In this document: piece by piece, positions 14,759 through 23,600 of the stretch
Position numbering within the stretch: the stretch's first letter is position 1
Layout: each line of letters opens with the position of its first letter
Assembly (NCBI RefSeq): GCF_021190955.1
Contig: NZ_JAIOAO010000002.1
Span: forward strand, 744,001 to 808,000
Source: Parachryseolinea silvisoli
Lineage (GTDB): Bacteria; Bacteroidota; Bacteroidia; Cytophagales; Cyclobacteriaceae
DNA: 64,000 bases
Direction of reading: 5' to 3'
Position numbers and translations under genes: made by a program
Notes under the pieces: model-generated
What the model was told of the DNA's origin: nothing
Databases searched by the model: none
Seen by the model: the letters and a program-made list of their open reading frames with translations, nothing else

Positions 14759-16678
14759 CTACGAAACCAACTCAACACTCCGCTTAATAAAGCTCGTCAA
14801 ATCAGCCCCCGTCAACATACCCTGCGACAGCAGCGCCAAGTCAAACGACTGCTTCGCCAGCTTAATCTTTTGCTCTTCCGCGTCAGCCTTCAAAATCTTC
14901 TGCACAATCCCATGGTTACCGTTAATAGCCACCGCATAATTATCCGGCATCTGCCCCATAAAAGCATAACCGCCACCACCAAGCTTCGCCATATCCTTCA
15001 TCCGGCGCATAAACTCACTCAGCGTGATCAACACCGGCAGTTCGTCCGGAGACAGCGATTCAACAGTCACGTTAAAGCTCTTATTATTAATAGCCTTCTC
15101 AAAAATCCCCTTCACCTGCTCCTGCTCTTCACTGCTCAGCACACTCTCAGTCTTGCTGTCGGTATCCACCAGCTTATCTGCCGTCTCGCTATCAACACGC
15201 TTCAGTTGCGTCTTCTCCAGCTTCTGCTCGAGCGTATTAATAAAGTGGCTATCCAGCACACCGTCTAACACCAGCACATCATAGGCTTTATTTTTAGCCG
15301 CCTGAATGAAGCTATCTTGCTTACCCGGATCAGACGAATAGATATACACCAGGTTACCATCCTTATCCGTCTGGGTAGCCTTCACCTTCTCCTTATATTC
15401 TTCCAGGGTAGCATACTTGCCTTCAGTATTTTTCAACAGGACAAAATCCTTCGCCTTATCGTAAAACTTCTCGTCGCTGATGATACCATACTTAACAAAG
15501 ACGCTGATGTCATCCCACTTCTTGTCAAAGTCGGCACGGTCCTTCTTAAAGATCTCCTGCAGCTTATCCGCCACTTTCTTCGTAATGTGAGCGCTGATCT
15601 TCTTCACGCTAGCGTCACTTTGCAGGTAGCTACGCGATACGTTCAGCGGAATATCCGGCGAGTCGAGCACACCGTGCAACATCATCAGGAAGTCGGGCAC
15701 CACATCTTTCACCTCGTCCGTAATAAACACTTGGCGTGAGTACAGCTGAATCTTGTTCTTCTGCATCTCGAAATCGTTCTTCACCTTCGGGAAGTATAAA
15801 ATACCCGTCAGGTTGAAAGGATAGTCCACATTCAGGTGGATCCAGAACAGCGGCTCTTCCGAGAAAGGATACAGCTCCTTATAGAAGGAGAGATAATCCT
15901 CATCCTTCAACTCAGACGGTGACTTCGCCCACAGGGGAGCAGGATTGTTAATAATCCGGTCGGTCGTAACCGACTTATACTTAGGCTTACCCTCCTCGTC
16001 AACACCATCCTCTTCGTTCTTCTCCTGCGTGCCGAACTTAATCTCTACGGGCAAAAACTTACAGTATTTATCGAGAATGCCTTTCAGCTTCCATTCATCG
16101 AGGAACTCCTCCGAGTCGGCATTGATATGCAGGATAACATCCGTACCGCGTTCTGCTTTCTCAGCAGGCGTCAGTTCGTACTCGGTCGAGCCGTCACACT
16201 CCCAGCGGGCAGCCTCGTCGGCACCTACTTTAAAAGAGCGCGAAACGATCTCTACTTTGTCAGATACCATAAAAGCGGAGTAGAAACCAAGACCGAACTT
16301 ACCGATGATGTCTTTCGCATCGGTCTTGTCCTTAAACTTCTCTACAAACTCAGTAGCACCCGAGAATGCAATCTGGTTAATATATTTTTTGATCTCCTCG
16401 CCCGTCATGCCGATGCCTTTATCGCTAACGGTGATGGTCTTCTTCTCTTTGTCAAAGCTCACCTCCACCTTCAGGTCGCCCAGCTCGCCGGTAAATTCGC
16501 CCAGCGACGCCAGCTTCTTTAATTTTTGGGTGGCGTCTACGGCATTGCTAACCAGCTCGCGCAGGAAAATCTCATGGTCGGAATAAAGGAACTTCTTAAT
16601 GATGGGAAAGATGTTCTCGGTGTGAATGGAGATCGTACCTTTTTCTTGTGTCGTACCTTTTTCTTGTGTTGCTGCCAT
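14759..16678 (-). CDS. htpG: Molecular chaperone HtpG (Hsp90)
   Basis: A 639-residue bacterial Hsp90. The N-terminal GHKL ATPase domain shows FLRELVSNAVDA, then VSDKGIGMT and GKFGLGFYSAFMV. The middle domain contains YSRQVFITDE and PLNVSRSYLQ, and a C-terminal dimerisation domain follows. It is a cytosolic, ATP-driven folding and remodelling chaperone. The N-terminus contains an exact 18-bp tandem duplication (16634-16669) giving TQEKGTTQEKGT; Bacteroidota HtpG normally starts with a single QEKGT-type segment, so six residues were probably added by slippage. The gene converges on the LOG gene across a shared terminator. Confidence 0.98.
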   Translation of the reverse strand: MAATQEKGTTQEKGTISIHTENIFPIIKKFLYSDHEIFLRELVSNAVDATQKLKKLASLGEFTGELGDLKVEVSFDKEKKTITVSDKGIGMTGEEIKKYINQIAFSGATEFVEKFKDKTDAKDIIGKFGLGFYSAFMVSDKVEIVSRSFKVGADEAARWECDGSTEYELTPAEKAERGTDVILHINADSEEFLDEWKLKGILDKYCKFLPVEIKFGTQEKNEEDGVDEEGKPKYKSVTTDRIINNPAPLWAKSPSELKDEDYLSFYKELYPFSEEPLFWIHLNVDYPFNLTGILYFPKVKNDFEMQKNKIQLYSRQVFITDEVKDVVPDFLMMLHGVLDSPDIPLNVSRSYLQSDASVKKISAHITKKVADKLQEIFKKDRADFDKKWDDISVFVKYGIISDEKFYDKAKDFVLLKNTEGKYATLEEYKEKVKATQTDKDGNLVYIYSSDPGKQDSFIQAAKNKAYDVLVLDGVLDSHFINTLEQKLEKTQLKRVDSETADKLVDTDSKTESVLSSEEQEQVKGIFEKAINNKSFNVTVESLSPDELPVLITLSEFMRRMKDMAKLGGGGYAFMGQMPDNYAVAINGNHGIVQKILKADAEEQKIKLAKQSFDLALLSQGMLTGADLTSFIKRSVELVS

Positions 16679-16703
16679 ATTTGTCAGATTTAAGGGTGGG
16701 GGA

Positions 16704-16731
16704 ATAAAAAATCCCCGACAGGCGGGGATTT
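16704..16731 (-). terminator. Rho-independent terminator of the DUF4293 gene
   Basis: On the minus strand AAATCCCCG and CGGGGATTT (16709-16717 and 16723-16731) pair around a 5-base loop and run into Ts. It lies between the DUF4293 stop and the htpG start. Confidence 0.85.
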
Positions 16732-16782
16732 CAAATGTTGTTCCAGTTCAGGAATGTGCCAAGGTGGCAGAATTTCGGGTGC

Positions 16783-17247
16783 TTAGCGCAGGCGATCGGA
16801 GTCGCGTACGATCTTTTCGTCGCGTTTGATAAAGCGAATTGCGGCCCAGTTAGAAATCACCGCCACAAAAGGTGCCCACAGACCGTAGTCGTAGTTGCCA
16901 CCCTGGTTGGCCTTCAGAAGCCCACTGGCGAAGTAAACCGCCACGCCAACAGCGACAGCCAGGAAGACGGCGTTCAACGCACCCAGCTTCACTTGCAACA
17001 GGCGGTTGCGGAACTTTTGAATTTCAATAAAAGCGATGGTTGCCGCCGCGATGTACAGGACAGCGATGACACTATAAGGGAAATATTCACTCGTACGCAC
17101 GTTGTTTTCAATGACGGTATAATGCAGCGCGTAAAGCGCATGCGTTTTGCCGGAGGCGTCTACGTGCAGGTAGATCGGTAGGAAGATGGAAGCGATAAGA
17201 CTAAGGATGGTAATACCCAGAAATACGGTTTGAATTCTTTGCCACAT
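16783..17247 (-). CDS. DUF4293 family membrane protein
   Basis: A 154-residue protein with four hydrophobic segments: about 8-28 (FLGITILSLIASIFLPIYL), 57-76 (FPYSVIAVLYIAAATIAFI), 88-109 (LNAVFLAVAVGVAVYF) and 122-138. It starts MWQRIQTVFL and ends RFIKRDEKIVRDSDRLR, both signatures of DUF4293 (PF14126), a family restricted to Bacteroidota. It is an inner-membrane protein of unknown function. A -7-like TACTTTTG on the minus strand (17272-17279) lies 25 bases before the ATG. It is divergent from the thiolase operon. Confidence 0.9.
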   Translation of the reverse strand: MWQRIQTVFLGITILSLIASIFLPIYLHVDASGKTHALYALHYTVIENNVRTSEYFPYSVIAVLYIAAATIAFIEIQKFRNRLLQVKLGALNAVFLAVAVGVAVYFASGLLKANQGGNYDYGLWAPFVAVISNWAAIRFIKRDEKIVRDSDRLR

Positions 17248-17307
17248 GTGCCGGTTGCGTTAACTTGAGGGCAAAAGTAATCAAAAATAATTCACACCAG
17301 CCCGCGT

Positions 17308-18510
17308 ATGTCAGCTGCCTTTATTGTCGATATACTTCGCACGCCCATCGGCCGTTACGGCGGTACGTTGGCCTCCGTGCGTCCCGACGACCTCGCCGCC
17401 TACGTGCTGCGTGAGGTGTTGCAGCGTCAACCTGCCGTCGACGCTTCACTCATCGAAGATGTCATCGTCGGCGCGGCCAACCAGGCAGGCGAAGACAACC
17501 GCAACGTGGCCCGTATGGCGCTGCTGTTGGCGGGCCTGCCCGTAACCGTGGCTGGGGTGACCGTCAACCGGCTGTGCGCCTCCGGTCTGCAAGCCATCAT
17601 GCAAGCTGCCCAGGGCATCATGACCGGTGCAGGCGATGCATACCTCGCCGCCGGTGTCGAAAGCATGAGCCGCGCGCCCTTTGTAATGGCCAAAGCCGAA
17701 GAGTCCTTTGCCCGAAAAGCAGAGATTTATGATACAACGCTCGGCTGGCGGTTTGTGAACGACAAGCTCTCAGCGCTCTACTATCCCTATTCCATGGGCG
17801 AAACCGCCGAGAATGTCGCGGAGAAATGGAGTATCACCCGCGAAGAGCAAGACCGCTTTGCGCTGGAGTCGCAGACCCGGTATCAACGCGCGTATGAGCA
17901 AAACCGTTTCCAGGCAGAGATGGTACCCGTGGCGCTACCCTCGCCAGTCGCACGCCGGGAAATCATACTATTTGATAAAGACGAGCATCCACGCACAACG
18001 ACGCTGGAAAAGCTCGCGACCCTAAAACCCGCCTTCCGCGAGCAAGGCACTGTCACCGCCGGAAACTCATCTGGTATAAACGATGGCGCCGCCGCCTGCC
18101 TGGTGGTAAGTGAAGCCCTGCTGAAACAACTGAACCTGAAGCCCATGGCACGTATCGTGTCGACCGCTGTCGCCGGTGTGGATCCCGCCTACATGGGCGT
18201 CGGCCCTGTGCCGGCCACCCACAAAGCCTTGCAGCGCGCGGGGCTTACCGTGGCAGATTTGGATTTGATCGAGCTCAACGAAGCCTTCGCCTCCCAGGCG
18301 TTGGCCTGTATAAAAGACCTGGACCTGTCACCCGACCGGGTAAACGTCAACGGCGGCGCCATCGCCCTCGGCCATCCCCTGGGTTGTAGCGGCGTTCGCA
18401 TCAGCGCCACCTTGCTGCACGAAATGAAACGCCGCGACGCCCGCTATGGCCTGGCGACAATGTGCATCGGCGTGGGCCAGGGAGCCGCCATCGTGTATGA
18501 ATCTTTATGA
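17308..18510 (+). CDS. Acetyl-CoA acyltransferase (thiolase)
   Basis: A 400-residue thiolase. The nucleophilic cysteine is Cys90 in [11 protein letters not shown]; the catalytic His356 lies in GHPLGCSG and the acid/base Cys386 in MCIGVGQG. It cleaves or forms beta-ketoacyl-CoA with CoA or acetyl-CoA. The [19 protein letters not shown] segment resembles 3-oxoadipyl-CoA thiolases (PcaF type), but no aromatic degradation genes are nearby, so general beta-oxidation or acetoacetyl-CoA use is equally possible. It is first in a tight operon: its stop overlaps the truA start in an ATGA. A weak promoter candidate TTTG-N19-TAACTTGA (17238-17268) precedes it. Confidence 0.93.
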   Translation: MSAAFIVDILRTPIGRYGGTLASVRPDDLAAYVLREVLQRQPAVDASLIEDVIVGAANQAGEDNRNVARMALLLAGLPVTVAGVTVNRLCASGLQAIMQAAQGIMTGAGDAYLAAGVESMSRAPFVMAKAEESFARKAEIYDTTLGWRFVNDKLSALYYPYSMGETAENVAEKWSITREEQDRFALESQTRYQRAYEQNRFQAEMVPVALPSPVARREIILFDKDEHPRTTTLEKLATLKPAFREQGTVTAGNSSGINDGAAACLVVSEALLKQLNLKPMARIVSTAVAGVDPAYMGVGPVPATHKALQRAGLTVADLDLIELNEAFASQALACIKDLDLSPDRVNVNGGAIALGHPLGCSGVRISATLLHEMKRRDARYGLATMCIGVGQGAAIVYESL

Positions 18511-19256
18511 GGTATTTTTTTGAAATAGCCTACCATGGCGCCGCCTATAGCGGGTGGCAGTCACAGCCCAATGCTGTCGGCGTACAAGCCGTGGTGGAAG
18601 ACGCACTGACAAAGTTACTGCGAGAAGAGATCAGCGTTACCGGCAGCGGCCGTACCGACGCCGGTGTACACTGCGAGCAGCAGTTCTTTCATGCCGATAT
18701 TGAAAAAGACTTCGACCGGCCCACGCTGCTCGTAAAGCTTAACTCGTTTTTACCCAAAAGCATCGCCATTCACGCCATCCGGCGCGTACAGCCCGAAGCC
18801 AATGCGCGATACGAGGCGTACGAGCGCACCTACCACTATCGCATTACGCGCGTGAAAGATCCGTTTACCGAAGGGCTCGCTTTATATTATTTTCGCCCCC
18901 TCGACGTCGACGCCATGAACCGCGCCGCGGCTACGCTGTTGGGCGAGCACGACTTTGCCTGCTTTAGCAAGGTGCAAACCGATGTCAACCACTTTCGCTG
19001 CGACATGAAAAAAGCCGAGTGGCGCGAAGACGGCGCGCGGCTGGAGTTCACCATCACCGCCAACCGCTTTCTGCGAGGCATGGTGCGCGCCATCGTAGGC
19101 ACCCTTCTCGATGTGGGCAGCGGCCGCACGTCGCTGCGTGAATTTCAAACCATCGTACAAAGCCGCGATCGTAAACAGGCCGGCGCCAACGTGCCGCCTC
19201 ACGGACTGTACCTCAGCCGGGTTAAATACCACAGCCGTATATTTGTAAAAGAATAA
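18507..19256 (+). CDS. truA: tRNA pseudouridine(38-40) synthase TruA
   Basis: A 249-residue TruA. The catalytic aspartate is Asp51 in [10 protein letters not shown]. Other family markers are [11 protein letters not shown] at the N-terminus and [19 protein letters not shown] near the C-terminus. It isomerises uridines 38-40 in the anticodon stem-loop of many tRNAs. The start overlaps the thiolase stop by four bases (ATGA), indicating translational coupling, and ispF follows after 22 bases. Confidence 0.97.
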   Translation: MRYFFEIAYHGAAYSGWQSQPNAVGVQAVVEDALTKLLREEISVTGSGRTDAGVHCEQQFFHADIEKDFDRPTLLVKLNSFLPKSIAIHAIRRVQPEANARYEAYERTYHYRITRVKDPFTEGLALYYFRPLDVDAMNRAAATLLGEHDFACFSKVQTDVNHFRCDMKKAEWREDGARLEFTITANRFLRGMVRAIVGTLLDVGSGRTSLREFQTIVQSRDRKQAGANVPPHGLYLSRVKYHSRIFVKE

Positions 19257-19278
19257 TCGTACTTAATACTGAGAAGCA

Positions 19279-19758
19279 ATGACAAACATTCGCGTAGGCA
19301 TGGGCTATGACGTACACCAATTAGAAGAAGGAAGAGATTTTTGGATGGGAGGCATCAAGCTGCCCGCGACCAAAGGTGCCGTAGGCCACAGCGACGCGGA
19401 CGTATTGATCCACGCCATCTGCGACGCGCTGCTCGGCGCGGCCAACATGCGCGACATCGGGTTTCATTTTAAAAACACCGACGACCGGTGGAAAGGTATG
19501 GACAGCAAGTTCTTCCTAAAAGAAGTCACACGCATGATCACCGAAAAAGGCTGGAAAGTCGGCAACGTCGACTGCACCATCTGCCTGGAGAAACCCAAGA
19601 TCGGCCCGCACATCGACGCCATGAAAAAAACGATGGCGCCCCTCATGAACGTAACCGAAGAAGAGATCGCCATCAAAGCGACCACAACGGAGACGCTGGG
19701 CTACGTAGGCCGCGAGGAGGGAGTGAATGCATCCGCCGTGGTGCTGATCTACAAATAA
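19279..19758 (+). CDS. ispF: 2-C-methyl-D-erythritol 2,4-cyclodiphosphate synthase
   Basis: A 159-residue IspF, the usual length. The metal ligands Asp11 and His13 (GYDVHQL) and His45 (SDADVLIH) align with Asp8, His10 and His42 of E. coli. The TTTETLGYVGREEGVNA motif near the C-terminus is also conserved. It makes the cyclic diphosphate of the methylerythritol phosphate pathway to isoprenoids. It is third in the thiolase-truA-ispF-mnmD operon, with only three bases before mnmD. Confidence 0.98.
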   Translation: MTNIRVGMGYDVHQLEEGRDFWMGGIKLPATKGAVGHSDADVLIHAICDALLGAANMRDIGFHFKNTDDRWKGMDSKFFLKEVTRMITEKGWKVGNVDCTICLEKPKIGPHIDAMKKTMAPLMNVTEEEIAIKATTTETLGYVGREEGVNASAVVLIYK

Positions 19759-19761
19759 AGA

Positions 19762-20430
19762 ATGAGTATCGAAATCATTACCACCGGCGACGGCTCGCAT
19801 TCCCTGCTCAACACCGCCCTCAATGAGACCTACCACTCGCGCCATGGCGCCGTGCAGGAGTCGCGGCACGTCTTTATACAAGAGGGCCTCGATCGTTTCC
19901 TGGCCTCGGGCGCTACCACCGTGGCCGTGCTGGAAGTAGGATTTGGCACCGGCCTTAACGCGTTACTCACCGCACAACACGCCGAAGAGAAAGATGTAAC
20001 CGTGCAGTATACCTCGCTGGAAACTGCGCCGCTGCCCGAAGACCTGTGGATGCAGCTTAATTATTCTACCTCGCCCGCCGCGCAAACACTCTTTCACGCA
20101 ATACACCAGGCACCCTGGAACCAGCCGGTCGCAGTACGCCCGACATTTCAATTGCAGAAACTAACGATATCGCTGCAGGACGCAACCTTACCGGTCGCGC
20201 AAACCGACGTGATCTACTTCGACGCATTCGCGCCGAACAAGCAACCCGAGATGTGGACCTACGACATGTTGGCGAAAGCCGTACAGACGTTGCGGCCCGG
20301 AGGAATGTTTGTGACGTACTGCGCCAAAGGCCAGTTGAAACGCGATCTGAAAGCCCTCGGATTGACAGTAGAAACACTTCCAGGACCTCCCGGCAAGAAG
20401 GAAATGGTGCGCGGTGTGCGGAGCGTATAA
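19762..20430 (+). CDS. mnmD: tRNA (mnm5s2U34) methyltransferase MnmD, stand-alone
   Basis: A 222-residue SAM-dependent methyltransferase. The SAM-binding loop is VLEVGFGTGLNALL, and the family signature YFDAFAPNKQPEMW is in the second half. It corresponds to the methyltransferase half of E. coli MnmC. The FAD-dependent oxidase half is absent, as in other organisms with a stand-alone MnmD. It would complete the 5-methylaminomethyl modification of wobble uridine 34. Together with truA it makes this operon partly a tRNA-modification unit. ATG at 19762 is three bases after the ispF stop. Confidence 0.9.
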   Translation: MSIEIITTGDGSHSLLNTALNETYHSRHGAVQESRHVFIQEGLDRFLASGATTVAVLEVGFGTGLNALLTAQHAEEKDVTVQYTSLETAPLPEDLWMQLNYSTSPAAQTLFHAIHQAPWNQPVAVRPTFQLQKLTISLQDATLPVAQTDVIYFDAFAPNKQPEMWTYDMLAKAVQTLRPGGMFVTYCAKGQLKRDLKALGLTVETLPGPPGKKEMVRGVRSV

Positions 20431-20434
20431 TTCA

Positions 20435-20477
20435 TTGAAAATTCTTCAATCGTTTTCGCTGTTTCTTGAATTTTCAA
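20435..20477. repeat. 10-bp inverted repeat between mnmD and gltB
   Basis: TTGAAAATTC (20435-20444) and GAATTTTCAA (20468-20477) are perfect complements with a 23-base loop. It starts five bases after the mnmD stop. It lacks a GC-rich stem, so it is either a weak terminator or part of the 240-base gltB leader. Confidence 0.5.
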
Positions 20478-20671
20478 AACTGAACAGGGTGCAATCGTAT
20501 TCGTTTTTTAGTTTTTGAAGCATTCTGATTTTTTTGTGAAAAGATTCAAAAAATTCTTTGCATTACTGAAACCTCAGAAATTTCTTCTGTTTTCTCCCTA
20601 ACTTTATAGACTCTGTTCCGCTCAAAACAGAGAATTAACACACCCATAACAACTAGTAAACGCCAGAAGTA

Positions 20672-23600
20672 ATGAAAGAAACAACCAGCCGTGGTCTGTA
20701 CACCCCTGAACTGGAACACGATGCCTGCGGGATCGGCTTTGTTGCCAACATAAACGGCAACAAAACCAATCAAAACCTGCGTGATGCATTGTGCATGCTC
20801 GAGAACATGGAGCACCGGGGAGGAAGAGGGAGCAGCCCAAAGACAGGGGATGGTGCCGGGATCTTGATCCAGCTGCCCCACGAATTTTTCATCGAAGAAG
20901 CAACACGCCTGGGCTTCACATTGCCCGCCCTCGGGAAATACGGTGTGGGAATGGTCTTCTTTCCGCGTGATAAGAAAGTGCAAAACGCTTGCCGCGAAGT
21001 ACTGCGCAAGAATATCAAGGAACTGGGTTTCGAGCTCATAGGCTTTCGCGTTGTACCGGTAGATCACAGCGTGCCCGGCCCGGGTGCCGCCGAAGTGGAG
21101 CCTACCATCGAGCAGGTGTTTGTTAAACCCGCGGACGAAACCATCACCGGCGACGCCCTCGAGCGAAAACTCTTTGTACTGCGCAACTATACGCAGCACA
21201 TCATCGAAGACACCGTAAAAGGAAACAACAAAGACTTTTACATTACAAGCTTCTCCGCACGCACAATTATCTATAAAGGTCAGCTGCGCACCGAGCAGTT
21301 GCGCGCATACTTCGACGACCTTCAGGACACGCGACTCAAAACAGCCCTGGCACTGGTACACTCGCGTTTCTCAACCAATACTTTTCCGAACTGGAAACTG
21401 GCGCAGCCGTTCCGTTACATCGCACACAACGGTGAGATCAATACCATCCGCGGCAACGTCAATAAAATGAAATCCAAAGAGGCGCTTTTCAAATCGACGT
21501 TGTTTAGCGACGAAGAATTGAAAAAGCTCGTGCCGATCACCAGCCCCGACGGCTCGGACTCGGCCAACCTCGACGCCCTGGTAGAAATGCTGGTACTCTC
21601 TGGCCGTACCATTCCACACGTCATGATGATGCTCGTGCCCGAAGCCTGGCAGGACAACAAGCTCATGGATCCACACCGCAAGGCATTCTACAAATACCAT
21701 GCTTCCATGATGGAGCCGTGGGACGGCCCCGCCGCCCTCGTCTTTACCGACGGTACCCGCATCGGGGCAACACTCGACCGTAACGGTCTGCGCCCGCTGC
21801 GCTACTGCGTAACCCGCACAGGCCGCGTCATCGCCGGCTCAGAAGCCGGTGCCCTGCAAATCGATCCGAAAGATGTTATTGAGAAGGGTCGTATCACACC
21901 GGGCAAAATGCTCATGATCGACACCGAAGCCGGCAAAATACTCGACGATGACAAAGTAAAACGTGCCGTATACGAAGGCAAGTCATACTACAACTGGATC
22001 ATCCAGAACCGCCTCAAGCTGCGCCTCGAACCCGAAGTAGAGTGGGTAGAAACTTCTTTCGACGAAAAGACACTCGTACAACGTCAGAATGCCTACGGCT
22101 ACACCGCCGAAGACGTCAAGACGATCATTCTCCCCATCGCCGAAAAAGGTTATGAAGCCATCGGCTCCATGGGTGACGATACACCACCGGCCATACTCTC
22201 AAAAGAAAGCCGTCACATCTCCAACTACTTCAAACAGCTTTTCGCGCAGGTAAGTAACCCGCCGATCGACCCGATCCGCGAGCGCCTGGTGATGTCGTTG
22301 TTCACGCGTGTCGGCGCCAGCCTCAACGTACTGGACGAAACACCACAGCACACCAACCAGATCCACATCTCGCAGCCCGTGCTGCTGAACGACGACCTGG
22401 AAAAGCTCAAGCACCTGCAAGACCAGGGCTTTGAATATGCCGTCATCCAATGTGTATTCAACGCCGACGGCGCACCCGGTCGTCTCGAAGAAAGCATTGA
22501 CCGCATCTGCGCAGAAGCCGAGAAGGCTGTACGCGCCGGCAAGAAGATCCTCATCCTGTCCGACAAAAAGATCAGCAACGACTACGCACCGATTCCGTCC
22601 ATGCTGTCGGTAGGTGCTGTGCATCAATACCTGGTCAGCAAGCGCATCCGCACACAAGCAGGCATTGTGGTAGAAGCCGGCGACGTGTGGGAAGTGCACC
22701 ACTATGCCACCATCATTGGCTACGGAGCCAGCGCGGTAAATCCATACATGGCGCTCGAGACCATCCACTCCATGAACAAGCACGGCATGTTCTACAAGCC
22801 GCTGCCCGATGAAGAGGCCTATGCCAACTATCAGAAAGGTATCGGCAACGGTCTGCTGAAAGTCATGTCGAAAATGGGTATCAGCACCCTGCAGTCATAT
22901 CAGTCGTCACAGATCTTCGAAGCCCTCGGTTTGGGCAGCGACGTGATCGAGAAATGCTTCCGCGGCACCATCAGCCGCATCGAAGGCCTCTCGTTCGACG
23001 ACCTGGCACAGGAAGTACTCGTACGCCACAAACTTGCCTACGAAGCAGAAAGCAAAGAGCTGCAAGTGGGCGGTATCTACCAGTGGAAACGCCGTGGTGA
23101 GAAACACATGTTCAGCCCCGAGGTAATCCACCTGCTGCAACACTCTACCAAGACGAACAACTTCGAACAATACAAGAAGTACGCACACCGCATCAACGAG
23201 CAAACAAAAGAGCAGATCACCATCCGCGGTTTGTTTGAGTTCAAGAAGCGCAACCCCGTACCATTGGAAGAAGTTGAGCCGGTAGAAGAAATCTTCAAAC
23301 GCTTCGCCACCGGTGCCATGTCGTTCGGATCTATTTCCCACGAAGCGCACAGCACGCTGGCCATTGCCATGAACCGCATCGGCGGTAAAAGCAACAGCGG
23401 CGAAGGGGGGGAAGATGCCGCACGCTTTGAAAAGAAAGCCAACGGCGACTGGGAGCGTTCTGCCATCAAGCAAGTAGCCTCCGGACGTTTTGGTGTAACC
23501 AGTTACTACCTCAGCAATGCTGACGAATTGCAGATCAAAATGGCGCAGGGTGCGAAACCCGGCGAAGGAGGTCAGCTGCCCGGTCACAAAGTAGACGACT

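Noticed and set aside
17308-18510. Aromatic ring degradation cluster (thiolase plus dienelactone hydrolase)
   Set aside because: The two genes are 45 kb apart and no other pathway gene is present; each family has broader roles.
20546-21361. Long minus-strand ORF (271 codons) opposite the gltB start
   Set aside because: It is the reverse shadow of gltB; the encoded sequence is rich in Cys, Phe and Val without any motif.
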